Assembly: GCF_029525555.1 (NCBI RefSeq)
Contig: NZ_JAPDHZ010000003.1
Coordinates: 1,798,001-1,862,000 of the forward strand
Direction: 5' to 3'
Length of the DNA: 64,000 nucleotides
Source of the DNA: Cohnella ginsengisoli
GTDB taxonomy: Bacteria; Bacillota; Bacilli; Paenibacillales; Paenibacillaceae
The notes under the pieces are model-generated. The model worked only from the letters and a program-made list of their open reading frames with translations. It made no database searches and was not told the DNA's origin. Positions 18,808 through 28,222 of this stretch are shown piece after piece (the first letter of the stretch is position 1; every line of letters begins with the position of its first letter). The position numbers and the translations under genes were made by a program.

Positions 18808-20209
18808 TCAGATCAGGAACATCGCGACGACGGTCGTCACCGCGAGTCCGATCAGCACCGGCAGCAGATTGCGCCGCGCCAGTTCGAACGGGCTGACGCC
18901 GCAAATGGCCGCCGCTGGGATGAGCGCCCACGGGATCAGCGTGCCGCCCCCCACCCAGATGGCCGCGACTTGACCGAGCGCCGTCAACGTGTCGGTGCCG
19001 CCGACCGAAGCGCCGAACATATTCGCGATGGAGCCCGCCAGCGAGATGCCGGAAAAGCCCGAGCCGTCGAGCCCGGTAATGGCGCCCACGACGGTCAGCG
19101 TCACGGAGCTCACCGCGCCGTTCAGCGGCACCGCGTTCGCGAGAGCAACGCCAAGATCGTTCACGATGCCGTGCGAGCCCGCAGGCAGCTTGCCGATCAG
19201 GTCCGCGAACGCCGAATCGCCAAGATAGAAGAAGGCGGCGATCGGTATGACGGGGCCGAATACGCGGAAGCCGAACTGCAGCCCCTCAATGAGGTAATCC
19301 GTCGTGGCCTCGAGCCCCCCGGTCGCCATGCGCCAGCAGCGTCACGCCGATGAGGATGAGCACGGCCGTGCCGCCGATGAGCGCCGTGGCATCGCCGCCT
19401 TGCAGCTTGAACGCGATCATGGCGCCGACGTCGGCCAGGAACAGCAGCGGAATAATCGCGGCAAGCACCCGCTTAAGCGAGGGCGCCATCGGAATCGCAT
19501 CGTTCTTCCTGCCGGCGTCGCCTGCGGGCGGCTCCGCGACCAAGCCGTCGCGGAATGCGCCGCGCTTCAAGTCCCTCCGAATCAGCCAAAACGCCGTCGC
19601 CGTCGTGACGACGCCCATCACCGCCACGAGCGGAACGCTCGCCTCCATGACTTGCGACACGGGCAGACCGGCTGCGTCCGCCGTCAGCTTCGGCGCGCCC
19701 TGGATGATATAGTCGCCGGACAGCGCGATGCCGTGTCCGAACAAGTTCATCGCCATCGCGGCCCCGAGCGCCGGCAGTCCGACGCGTGTGGCGACCGGCA
19801 GCAGCACCGCTCCGATCAGCGCGACGCCGGGCGACGGCCAGAAAAACCACGAAGTGACCATCATGATGATCCCGATGCCCCAATAGGCCATTGCGGGCGT
19901 CCGGATGAACCGCGTGAGCGGCGCAACCATGACCTCATTGATCCCCGTCCGAATCAGTATCCGGCTCATCGAGACGATGATCGAGATGATGAGGATCGTG
20001 CCGATGAGCTCTTTAATCGCATAAATGAAGCTGTTGAATATGCCCGATACCGAGCTGCCGAGGCTGTCCGTCGCGATCAAGCCCAGCGCAAGAATGCCGA
20101 ACACGCACACCAGCATCGTATCCCGGCGCATGACGAGCATCGCCATGATAAATAAAATAAAAGCCAGGTACACCCAATGCAAGGAAGTCAGGGCTATCTC
20201 CAATATCAT
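18808..20209 (-). CDS. Ion-transporter-superfamily membrane transporter, substrate unknown (one-base frameshift)
   Basis: About 466 aa with 11-12 hydrophobic segments. Two halves in different frames join at a C6 run (19315-19320) that should be C5, near LLAHGDR/ATGGLEATTDYL. Motifs: SFIYAIKELIGTILIISIIVSMSRILIRTGINEVM, SWFFWPSPGVALIGAVLLPVATRVGLP, and SVGGTDTLTALGQVAAIWVGGGTLIPWALIPAAAICGVSPF. The architecture resembles arsB/NhaD/CitMHS/GntP-type ion:solute carriers, but I cannot assign a substrate. Start ATG 20209 is chosen with GGAGAGG nine bases upstream; the preceding GTG is too close. No neighbouring enzyme gene hints at the substrate. Confidence 0.75.
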
Positions 20210-20486
20210 CACCCTCTGCCTCTCCTCGAAGACTGCTACATCGTATGCGGAGAGGCGGGCGGGCGTTCGTCCCGGTGTACGGGGCGGAACTTCCCTTTCG
20301 TATGTTTCGTAAGTTTTAACGGCATCCCCTTCGAACAGGTTCGACGGTCATAAGCAAAGGTTAGCCAGCGGTGGATCATTGATATCGCCGTTCCCCGGCA
20401 TTATGATGGATAGAGCCGTTCTTCCATGACTCCCGACCGCCCCGACTCGAACGTTAGCGGAACCGGGCCAAGAAAGGGGTACCCTT

Positions 20487-20705
20487 ATGTCAATCAACCG
20501 CAGGCTGACGACGGACGCGGATTTCCAAGAGGCAATGGAGCGTCAGCTTCGCATGCGCGTCTTCAAAGACGACCATATCGTGGACAGCGGCGGCGTCATT
20601 CTTCGCTTCGACGACAACACCGTCGTCATTCAGACAAGCGTCAGCGAGCTGGCCTATCACAATAGGCGGGACTGCGAATTTTTCGAGCTGAAGCGGAAAA
20701 CCTGA
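20487..20705 (+). CDS. Small conserved hypothetical protein (72 aa)
   Basis: 72 aa, hydrophilic, with no signal or TM. Residues such as RRLTTDADFQEAMERQLRMRVF and FDDNTVVIQTSVSELAYHNRRDCEFFEL suggest a compact alpha/beta domain. The start has AAGGGG eight bases upstream. It is 67 bp before the L,D-transpeptidase gene on the same strand and may share its transcript. I do not recognise the family. Confidence 0.7.
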   Translation: MSINRRLTTDADFQEAMERQLRMRVFKDDHIVDSGGVILRFDDNTVVIQTSVSELAYHNRRDCEFFELKRKT

Positions 20706-20772
20706 GCTTATCCAACCATATTCGCCTCCTCTCGCGCATATCCATGGGGAACAGCGCAAGGAGGCGATCCAT

Positions 20773-21288
20773 TTGAAAAGAGCTTTTTCGATGTTGCTCG
20801 GCCTGTTCATCTGCATGATTTGCCTGATTCCCTTAGGTACCGCGTCCGCGGCATCCGCCGCCCAGATTCAACTGGATGCCAAGTACAGCGGCTACGAGAA
20901 CTTCATCGTTATCGACAAATCGCTCAACAAGCTGGCTTACTTCAAAGAAGGCAAGCTCGTCAAATCATTCCCGGTCGCGACCGGCGCCAAGCCATCGTAC
21001 ACCCCCGAGGGGCTCTTCGTCATTCAGGAGAAAATTAAAAATCGCCCCTATTACAAGGAAAAAATCAAAGGCGGCGACCCCAAAAATCCGCTGGGCGATC
21101 GCTGGCTCGGCCTTAAGGTGACGCTGAAAAACGGCAATGTCTCCTACGCATACGGCATCCACGGCACGAACAATGAAAAATCGATCGGCAAATACGTATC
21201 CGCCGGCTGCATACGCCTGCACAATAAAGACATCCGTTGGCTGTACGACGAGGTTCCGAGCAAAACGCCGGTGCTGATCCAGAAATAA
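20773..21288 (+). CDS. L,D-transpeptidase (YkuD domain), secreted
   Basis: 171 aa from TTG 20773, chosen because AAGGAGG lies just upstream. Sec signal peptide ending about ASA-ASA (residue 25). The YkuD catalytic motif is complete: IHGTNNEKSIGKYVSAGCIRLHNKDI, with catalytic His, Ser-x-Gly-Cys and Arg. It forms or remodels 3-3 peptidoglycan cross-links, or attaches proteins to peptidoglycan, outside the membrane. No LysM domain is present, so it is the short single-domain type. Confidence 0.93.
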   Translation: MKRAFSMLLGLFICMICLIPLGTASAASAAQIQLDAKYSGYENFIVIDKSLNKLAYFKEGKLVKSFPVATGAKPSYTPEGLFVIQEKIKNRPYYKEKIKGGDPKNPLGDRWLGLKVTLKNGNVSYAYGIHGTNNEKSIGKYVSAGCIRLHNKDIRWLYDEVPSKTPVLIQK

Positions 21289-21333
21289 TCATTCGCCCGC
21301 TCCCGACGGGAATGTACGTTCTCAAAAAAGGGA

Positions 21334-21363
21334 TTGACTTCCAACCTCTATTCCGTGTATATT
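21334..21363 (+). promoter_or_regulatory. SigA-type promoter upstream of an attenuator-like leader
   Basis: TTGACT (21334-21339) and TATATT (21358-21363) with an 18-bp spacer. The predicted start is near 21370, so the transcript would run into the hairpin at 21396 before reaching the gene at 21480. Confidence 0.65.
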
Positions 21364-21395
21364 GAACGAACAGAATACTTATCATCCGACAGGGG

Positions 21396-21443
21396 AAGCA
21401 CCCGTGAGTCAAGGCCAAGGCCTTGCTTGCTGGTGCTTTTTTT
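21396..21443 (+). terminator. Terminator/attenuator hairpin in the leader of the coiled-coil protein gene
   Basis: Outer stem AAGCACC/GGTGCTT (7 bp), nested stem CAAGGC/GCCTTG with a CAAG loop, then seven Ts, ending 37 bp before the start codon at 21480. It could merely terminate read-through from the transpeptidase gene, but the promoter between that gene and the hairpin means it is also inside the leader of the next gene. Confidence 0.75.
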
Positions 21444-21479
21444 GCTGTCCATTCAAACTTTTCAGGGAGGAAATTCGTT

Positions 21480-22292
21480 ATGCGATGGGGATGTAAAGTA
21501 GTGCTTGCGGCGGTACTGACGTGGTTTGCGATGTTGCCGGGGGTGTCGGAGGCCGCGTCGTTCACCTTCTCTGCGGCGGCCAAGACCGCTTACGACAAGA
21601 TGAACGCAGCGACGGAGCCGGCCCTGCGCGCCAAGATCGCATCTCAACACGACGCGCTCGTGTCGCTGGAGGCCAAGGGAGATCAGACGGACGAAGCGAC
21701 CGCCGCCCTGCACGATCGCAACGAGCTGCAATTGAAGACGGCCAAGCAGCGGATCAAAGACATCGACGCCGACGAGATCGCCAAGCTGGACGGGCAGGTC
21801 AAGGCTGCGCAGGTTAAGTACAAGCCGCTCTTCGACGGTTACACGGCGCTCAACAAGCGGATCGAAGCGGCACGCATGTTGAAAAACAAAGATCTGAACG
21901 CGGCGCTCAAGCTTCAAGCCGATATTATGAAGGTGACGGTTCAACTCGCCCGCGACGATATTCGAGCCAAGCAAGACAAGCTCAAGCTCGCCAAAAGCGC
22001 CGCCACCGCGAAGTCGAAGCGAGCCAAGGAGCCGCTGGAATCGATCGACGGGCTGAAGACCCGCATTCAAGCGGAAAAACGGGCCGCTTCTGCCGCAAAG
22101 CAGGCTGGTAAGACGCTCTGGAGCAGCTTTAATGCAGCCGCGAAAAAGAACGCCCCTCGGGACGCTTCCAACGCGCTTGCGAGCCTGCTCAAAATAGCCG
22201 GCCAGATCAACGAGGCCAAGCAAAATCAATACGCGTTCGAGCAGAAGATCTCGGAGGCGATCGCACGCGCCTCGTCTTTGGCCGCGGCATGA
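21480..22292 (+). CDS. Secreted alpha-helical coiled-coil protein, unknown function
   Basis: 270 aa from ATG 21480 (GGGAGG seven to eight bases upstream). Signal peptide of about 23 residues ends at VSEA-AS. The mature protein is almost entirely Lys/Ala/Asp/Glu-rich helix with heptad-like spacing (LKTAKQRIKDIDADEIAKLDGQVKAAQVK) and no Cys. The composition suggests an extended periplasm-facing or wall-associated coiled coil. No catalytic motif was seen and I do not recognise a named family. Expression is probably gated by the leader hairpin just upstream. Confidence 0.8.
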   Translation: MRWGCKVVLAAVLTWFAMLPGVSEAASFTFSAAAKTAYDKMNAATEPALRAKIASQHDALVSLEAKGDQTDEATAALHDRNELQLKTAKQRIKDIDADEIAKLDGQVKAAQVKYKPLFDGYTALNKRIEAARMLKNKDLNAALKLQADIMKVTVQLARDDIRAKQDKLKLAKSAATAKSKRAKEPLESIDGLKTRIQAEKRAASAAKQAGKTLWSSFNAAAKKNAPRDASNALASLLKIAGQINEAKQNQYAFEQKISEAIARASSLAAA

Positions 22293-22342
22293 GCGCCCGA
22301 AAGGCAGGAGCAAGCAACCGAATGAAGGTTCATGCACGCACA

Positions 22343-22367
22343 AAAGCCCGGCCATAGGCCGGGCTTT
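22343..22367. terminator. Bidirectional terminator between convergent genes
   Basis: Perfect 11-bp stem AAAGCCCGGCC/GGCCGGGCTTT with a 3-nt loop. Short T runs exist on both strands, fitting the convergent coiled-coil (+) and cold-shock (-) genes. Confidence 0.85.
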
Positions 22368-22402
22368 GCTATTTAAGGGCGTCGCCGCCGCTTAAAATCA
22401 AA

Positions 22403-22606
22403 TTACAGCTTTACAACGTTCTCAGCTTGCGGACCGCGGTTGCCTTGAACAACGTTGAATTCAACGCGTTGGCCTTCGTCAAGCGTCTTGAAGCCTTCGC
22501 CGACGATAGCGGAGAAGTGAACGAATACGTCGTTGCCGCCTTCAACTTCGATGAAACCGAAGCCTTTTTCTGCGTTGAACCACTTAACTGTACCTTGTTG
22601 AGCCAT
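22403..22606 (-). CDS. csp: Cold shock protein (CspA/CspB family)
   Basis: 67 aa. A single CSD with RNP1 KGFGFIEV and RNP2 VFVHF, starting MAQQGTVKWFNAEKGFGFIEVEGG. It binds single-stranded RNA/DNA and acts as an RNA chaperone. Start 22606 has GGAGG seven to eight bases upstream (TTTTGGAGGTAATACC). A long, AT-rich, strongly structured leader precedes it, and the upstream gene on this strand is a YdjO-like cold-inducible protein. Confidence 0.97.
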   Translation of the reverse strand: MAQQGTVKWFNAEKGFGFIEVEGGNDVFVHFSAIVGEGFKTLDEGQRVEFNVVQGNRGPQAENVVKL

Positions 22607-22666
22607 TTGGTATTACCTCCAAAAATGTTTTTTCTACATGACCTTTATTTTGCGTAGAAAATAAAA

Positions 22667-22726
22667 TTCACATATTGTACAAGGTTATTAAATCTTCTAA
22701 AATAATAACCCTCTACAATATGTGAA
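22667..22726 (-). promoter_or_regulatory. Large hairpin in the csp leader
   Basis: Arms TTCACATATTGTA (22667-22679) and TACAATATGTGAA (22714-22726) match over 13 bp, then after a 3-nt internal loop GGTTATT (22683-22689) pairs with AATAACC (22704-22710), leaving a 14-nt loop. It sits 60 bp before the csp start. Such long AT-rich leaders in csp genes act as temperature-responsive structures; the role here is inferred. Confidence 0.65.
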
Positions 22727-22955
22727 CTCAGGTCAAGATTTAGATTAGATTCATCTTATCATATCTTGTCCAGGAACGCAAATGCAGAAATGGTCCAATG
22801 TAAGGCAGAACAAGAAAACGCTCTTCCTTGCCGGCTTCACTACCCTCGGCAGGGTAAAGCGTCGCTCGTATATAGCTTAACCAAATACGGAGGATCTTAA
22901 ACAGGGCCGCGCAACTTTTTTTTGGAGATACGCGAATTCCCCTCTCAGATGCAAA
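22727..22955. other. Intergenic stretch upstream of the csp leader
   Basis: No ORF with a credible ribosome site. It includes TTGACC (minus strand, about 22731-22736), which could be a csp -35 without a matching -10, and an A/T-rich tract near 22915. Nothing else was recognised. Confidence 0.35.
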
Positions 22956-22986
22956 GATGCCGCTCTCCATAAGGAGAAACGGCATC
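22956..22986 (-). terminator. Weak terminator after the YdjO-like gene
   Basis: Stem GATGCCG/CGGCATC with an inner TCTCC/GGAGA helix, followed on the minus strand by TTTGC only; 43 bp past the stop of the YdjO-like gene. The short U tract makes read-through into csp possible. Confidence 0.45.
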
Positions 22987-23028
22987 GGGCGCGATCGCGA
23001 GTACCCAAGTTCGATGCGGCGGTCAGCC

Positions 23029-23245
23029 TCAGCTGCGGCTCGACATCGACAGACTCGTGTTCACGAGGGCGGGAAGCATGCGCTCGGTCTTTTCCATCGG
23101 CGATCCGCAGAGCGTGCATGCCGGTTCGTCCGAAAACGCAAAATTTTCGCGAATCCATCCGTTGCAGCTATCGCTGGCGCAGGACCATACGGAAGTCGGC
23201 TCGAGGGGGGACCTCTTCAACCGGTTTTTTGCGGGAATTGTACAT
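23029..23245 (-). CDS. YdjO-like cold-inducible zinc-ribbon protein (one-base frameshift)
   Basis: About 71 aa. A G6 run (23205-23210) shortened by one joins MYNSRKKPVEEVP with LEPTSVWSCASDSCNGWIRENF. Four cysteines form two pairs, SCASDSC and CTLCGS, typical of the YdjO family (named in Bacillus for cold induction), followed by RMLPALVNT. Probably a small zinc-binding protein of the cytoplasm. Start 23245 has GGAGAGGAG seven bases upstream. It precedes csp on the same strand, so the two may respond together to cold. Confidence 0.78.
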
Positions 23246-23481
23246 GGAGCGCTCCTCTCCAAGGCTTAGCCTTGTTCCTTGTATTGGGCGTAACACAAGC
23301 AGCCTCGAACCGTCAAAACTAAAAAAATCATATACGCGACAAGGCTTCGCTAACTGCCATGGAACCTTGACGATATATGATTCTCCACGTACATGCATTA
23401 TATCCATCATAGCCCATAAAAGAACGGATGGCAAATCCAAAATGGTCCTTTCATGGATTTCCGCCCTCTTCAAAGCACGCT

Positions 23482-23949
23482 TCAGGCCTTGGCGAATCCC
23501 TCTTCCATCAAGTAAGCCGCGGCTTCGTCATAGGAGTCGAAGGCGCCGTCCAAGTTAAGGCCCGCATAGACGTACCACATCGCATCTTCTTCGTCGTACT
23601 TTAATTCCAGCGTCTGCCGCTTCTCGTTCCGCCAGATTTCTTCAAGCGCCGGCTCGGATGCTTCGCCCGCTTCGCCTCTGAGCGAATCGATGGATGCCGC
23701 GACGATCGTTCGCAGCTGCTCCTCCGAGAATGCCGCGATATTCGCGAAACCTTTGTCGTCCGTGTCGTAGCCTTCAAGCCGCCCCGCATAGACGAAGCCG
23801 TTGCCGCTGCGGTGCAAGTGATATATGACGTTTTTCTTGTCGAAGGCGCTGCCTTCGAATTGATAATTGACGCGGCCGAGTGATACGTCCTTGCGCGTCA
23901 GCTCTTTGAATTCGTCGGCGATCGCCAGCTTTTGCTCGAAGCTCAGCAT
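23482..23949 (-). CDS. Conserved hypothetical protein (155 aa)
   Basis: 155 aa, acidic, no signal or TM. Start ATG 23949 (MLSFEQKLAIADEFKELTRKDV) is preceded by AAGGAG at nine bases; the frame is open further upstream but overlaps the next gene. The N-terminal half reads like a DNA- or ligand-binding alpha/beta domain (SLGRVNYQFEGSAFDKKNVIYHLHRSGNGFVYAG) and the C-terminus has DEEDAMWYVYAGLNLDGAFDSYDEAAAYL. I do not recognise the family. It is 65 bp downstream of the next small gene, probably the same transcript. Confidence 0.75.
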   Translation of the reverse strand: MLSFEQKLAIADEFKELTRKDVSLGRVNYQFEGSAFDKKNVIYHLHRSGNGFVYAGRLEGYDTDDKGFANIAAFSEEQLRTIVAASIDSLRGEAGEASEPALEEIWRNEKRQTLELKYDEEDAMWYVYAGLNLDGAFDSYDEAAAYLMEEGFAKA

Positions 23950-24014
23950 GCATGCACGCTCCTTGTCATGATCCCTATATATAGCTGCGCTTGTCGCGCC
24001 CTCATCCGGCCGCT

Positions 24015-24251
24015 TCAGGTCCATCCCCAGAAAAAACCGTCGCGATCCCAAGCGACGCGGCCTCCGTGGAGCTTGCGAAACGCTTTGACCACCTCGCGGT
24101 CGAGCGCCGTATGGCCGCGTTCGTTCACGAACACGAATCGTTCGCCGAACTGCTCGCGGATATAAACGACCGCTTCCTCCTGCTTCAACATTCCCCGATG
24201 GCGAATCTCGCTCACCATCCAGGCCGCGACGTCCTGCGCCGTTTTTTCCAT
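24015..24251 (-). CDS. Small conserved hypothetical protein (78 aa)
   Basis: 78 aa, with no TM. It has the form MEKTAQDVAAWMVSEIRHRGMLKQEEAVVYIREQFGERFVFVNERG followed by HTALDREVVKAFRKLHGGRVAWDRDGFFW, a pattern I recall from small Bacillus/Paenibacillus proteins of DUF6953 type. A helix-turn-helix-like shape is possible but not shown. First gene of the pair with the 155-aa protein. Confidence 0.72.
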   Translation of the reverse strand: MEKTAQDVAAWMVSEIRHRGMLKQEEAVVYIREQFGERFVFVNERGHTALDREVVKAFRKLHGGRVAWDRDGFFWGWT

Positions 24252-24350
24252 TCCGATGCCTCCTTGACTGCCGGTAACTCTTCTTGCGCTTGACCGTTTC
24301 TTATTGTACCAAATTGACGGGAATCGCAGGCAATTAATCGAGCGACCTTC

Positions 24351-24401
24351 AAAAAAAAGAGAAGGACGCGCCAGGCAGACCGCCGGGGTTGTCCCTCTCT
24401 G
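24351..24401 (-). terminator. Terminator of the RCC1/SLH protein gene
   Basis: On the minus strand a bulged stem (CAGAGAGGGAC with GTCCTTCTCT) closes a long loop and is followed by eight Ts, just past the stop at 24410. Confidence 0.6.
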
Positions 24402-24409
24402 TGTGAACG

Positions 24410-27400
24410 TTAATCTTGGATTAAGCCCGCCTGCACGAGCAAGCGACGAAGCATAGCGGCCGTCTCGGCGCGGGTCACCGCCTCACCTGGATCAAGCCGG
24501 CCTCCTGCGCCTTGTATAAGACCTACCTGCACGGCGCTAGCTACATCTTCGCGCGCCCATCCTTGAATCTCGGCGCCATCGGCGAATGCAAGCAAGATGC
24601 CGTCCGAATCCACCGTCGCTGCCGTGCCTTGAATGCCGGCAAGCTTCGCCGCGCGCATGACCACCGCGAACGCCTCCTCGCGGGTGATCGTCTCGTCCGG
24701 CCGGAATCGACCGTCGCTGCCGCCGAGCAGCAAGCCGTATGCCGCCGCTTGTGCGACGGCGCCTCCGTACCAGGCCCCTACCTTCAGATCCGTGAACGCG
24801 GTCGTTCCGCCGTTCGTTTGCGGCAGGCCCAGCGCACGGATCAGCATCGCGGCGAATTCCGCGCGGCTGACGGCCCCGTTCGGGCGGAATTCCCCGCTCG
24901 TGTAGCCGTTCACGATCAGCCGGGCCGCCATGTCGGCGATCGCTTCGCCTGCCCAATGCCCGCTTAGATCCGTGAAGTCGAGCGCCGTCGATCGGACGAG
25001 CGCGTAGGCGCTGTTCGTCAGACTGCGAACGACTGCGTAATACCGGCCGTCGCGGGCTACGATCTCCGTCGGAACCGGCCGCAGGTTGCCGTCGGGTTCG
25101 ATTGCGACGGCCGTTACGCCTGCCGGATCGGTGCCTGCCGGCAGCGGCAGCTCTCTTTTTACAAAGGAGTGGAAGCTGTCGACGACCGTCGCTCGGCCTG
25201 CATCGTCTACCTTCAATTCGAACGACACTGGCGATCCGATGACGGCATACCCCGAATCCGTTGCCGCCCGGGACAGCTGCAACGCAGTCCCATCTCCTCC
25301 TCGGCTCACGGTCAAGCCGATTGTCGCGCCATCGGCCGTCTCTACCGGAAGATCCGCGATCGGAAGCGTATAGCTCCCTTGGGCCGTCACGAGCTCGAGC
25401 GATGCGCGCTTCTCCTTCATCGCATTAAGCGCCGCTTTGTCGAACCGCACGGTCAGGCTCAACGCATCGTCCGGCGCAGTGATCGCGATCGAGGTCCCGT
25501 CGGCCGCGGCCGACAAGCCGGCGCTTAGCGCCGACGATCGCAGCTGCACGTTAAGATCGCGCACGTTCATGGTCGCCGATCCGATGAGGGATTGCTCGGT
25601 CCCGCCGATCGTCAGTTTGAACGGAGGCGGGGTCGGCGCAGGCGTCGCTGTGGGCACTGGCGTCGTTGTCGGCACTGGTGTGGGCGTTGCCGGATCCTGC
25701 GCTTTTTCTCTTCGGATATGCAGCGTGTAAGTCAACGCCCTGCCGTCTTCGGCGACGACGGCAATCAGCAGGGAGGCTGCCGATGCGTCAAGCGAAACGG
25801 GCCGGGATTCGGCGCCGAGCACGACTGGGCCGCCGATCCTCAGGTTTTTCGCGTCGTAGACGCTGGCCGTCACGGATTGACGTTCGTTCGCTGCTGCCGC
25901 CTTGACGTCGACTGAAGCGACTTCTTCCGATACGGTAATCGTATACTCCGGCGTCTCCGCTTCAAAGGCAGCGCTCCATACGCCCGTCGATAGCTGGAGC
26001 GATGTTAGCTTTGGCGCGGCCACCGGATCGGGATCGGGATCCGGTCCCGGCCCTTCTCCCGTATCGATCTCCCACTGCGCGTACAGCGTCACGTCTGCGG
26101 CGCTCATCGCGAGCGAATCCCCCCGCCGCGTACGGCGTACCGTCTCCATACGGCTCCGTATTCCAACCGTCAAAGGCATAGCCGCCCTTGACGAAGCCGC
26201 CGGCATTGCTCAAGACGGTCGCCACAGCGCCAGGCTCGTATTCTTCGTTGTCGACCGGACCCGTGCCGCCCGTTTCTCCATTGCCGTCATACAACACCTT
26301 ATACGTCGGATTTTTCGTCCATTGCGCATAAAGCACGAGGTCCTCCTGCCCAATCGTAGCCAGGTCGCCTTCCGCATAGGACGTGCCGGTACCGTCGGCC
26401 GCCGTATTCCAATCCGCGAACGCGTATCCGGTTCTGACCAGCCCGCCGGAATTGCCCAGGATCTCGGCCTGCTCGTCCGCATAGTAATAGTATTCGTCCA
26501 CCGGCACCTTGCCGGAGGTGTGGCCGTTCCCTCGATAGATGACGCTGTAGGTCGGGATCGCGACCGTGACCACCTGCTGCATCGTATATGCCGTTTTATT
26601 GCCGGCCTTGTCCTTGACGATGACGTTAAAATAGTAAGGCATGCCGTCAATTAAATTCGTCAGCTGAACGCTGTCGAGATCCGCCGTATAGGTATTGACG
26701 GCGATGCCCTTGGATTCCATGTCCGCAACCGACTGAATATTGTTTTTAAAGGAACGATAGACGCGATACTGCAAACCGGACTGCTCGGTCATATCGTCGG
26801 TCGCCTTCGTCCACGTCAGCGCAGCGCTGTCCGTCGTGACTCCCGATGCCGCGATCGTACCATTAGCTACGTCCGGCGTTATGCCATCGAGCCACGCCTT
26901 GCTTTGAACCGGAGAGACGGACTCGTTAAAGTTGCCGGTACCGAGCTGCCCGTAACCGGCGTAGCCCCAGCCCCAGACCGAACCGTCGTTGCGAAGCGCA
27001 GCCGAGTGAAACGAACCGGCCGCGACCTGCACGATACCGGTAAGGCCAGCCAGCTGCACGGGCACATTTTTGAGCGCATATGTCCCGTCGCCGACTTGGC
27101 CGTGCGTATTCAGCCCCCAAGTCCATACGGTCCCGTCCCCCCTTTAACGCGACGCTATGCCAGCCGCCGGCGGACACCGCCTTGACGTCGCCCAGCCCCT
27201 GCACTTGGACCGGCACGATTCGTTTGCTCGTCGTCCCGTCGCCGAGCGCGCCCCAGCTGTTGTCGCCCCATGCCCACACGGTACCGTTTTCTTTGATGGC
27301 CAGATTATGATAATTGCCGGCGGAGATCGCGATCACATGATCCAGGCCCGTTACCTGCACCGGCGTCTTCTGCGCTGCCGATTCGGTTCCGTTGCCCATC

Positions 27401-28041
27401 TCGCCCGCCGAATTAAGCCCCCAAGCCCATACCGTTCCGTCGGCCTTCAAGGCGAGGCTATGATAGCCGCCGGCGGATACCGCGACGATATCCGTCATAC
27501 CGGGAACGGCGGACGGTACCGAACGACTTGTCAGCGTGCCGTCGCCAAGCTCGCCGTTGTCGTTTTTGCCCCAAGCCCATACCGTTCCGTCCTTCTTCAA
27601 AGCCAGCGTATGATAACCGATGCCGCCGGATAGCGACGACACGTCGTCGATCGCGATCTGAACGGGCAGCAGCCTGTCCGTCGTCGTGCCGTCTCCCAGC
27701 TGTCCGTTATTGTTCGAACCCCAAGCCCATACGGTTCCGTCCTGCTTAACCGCGAACGACTGCCGCACGCCCGCCGCGATCGAAGCGACGCCGGTCATGC
27801 CGGAGGCGGCGACCGGCGCGGCGCGATTCGTCTGCGTGCCGTCCGCGAGGCCGCCGAATTCGTTGCCGCCCCAGCCCCACATCGTACCGTCCGTCGACAG
27901 GCCGACGTTGTGGTAATAACCCGCGACCAACTGCGGCTCTATCGCCGGCGCAGCTGCATGGGCGGCCTCTCCGATTCCGTATATGGGAATAAGGCCGAAC
28001 AGCAGCGCCAGACACATCAGCATACTCGTCTTGCGTTTCAA
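24410..28041 (-). CDS. S-layer-anchored RCC1-repeat protein with InlB-type repeats and three SLH domains (two frameshifts)
   Basis: About 1209 aa after correcting C6 runs at 27137-27142 and 26119-26124. Order: signal peptide (cleavage near AHA-AAP), about seven RCC1 blades with the repeated GTVWAWGxNxxGxLGDGT pattern (residues about 35-360), a fibronectin-III-like stretch (TTDSAALTWTKATDDM), three Listeria-Bacteroides/InlB B repeats (each ending in LYAQW), a Pro/Asp linker GPDPDPDP, a cadherin-like beta-sandwich (LTSLQLSTGVWSAAFEAETPEYTITV), a long beta region, and three C-terminal SLH motifs (FTDLSGHWAGEAI and following). SLH domains bind pyruvylated wall polymer, so this is a surface display protein, probably an adhesin or propeller-type binder. 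It is alone on its transcript. Confidence 0.88.
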
Positions 28042-28175
28042 TTGAATTCCTCCCCGCTTGCCGGCGCGCAGTCCGGCTTCTGCCGCTATTGTAAGGGGCC
28101 GGGGAAGGCGAAGACGATTATCGAAAGTTAATCCGTTGAAAGAAATGCGTCGTTAATGATTGCTGCCGCTAACGC

Positions 28176-28210
28176 AAACAGCCCGCCCGCCTGACGGCGA
28201 ACGGACTGCT
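28176..28210 (-). terminator. Terminator of the GH87 glucanase gene
   Basis: GC-rich stem CAGTCCGTTCGCC/GGCGGGCGGGCTG (with wobble pairs) and a 4-nt loop, followed by GTTTGC on the minus strand, just past the stop at 28223. Confidence 0.6.
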
Positions 28211-28222
28211 TAGCGTCCTTAA

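Noticed and set aside
20213..20486. Riboswitch or small RNA between the transporter and the 72-aa gene
   Set aside because: No TPP, glycine, SAM, T-box or other conserved core and no terminator; only ordinary divergent promoter DNA.
22740..22985. 81-aa open frame on the minus strand between csp and the YdjO-like gene
   Set aside because: Start lies inside a hairpin, no ribosome site, and it overlaps the likely csp promoter region.
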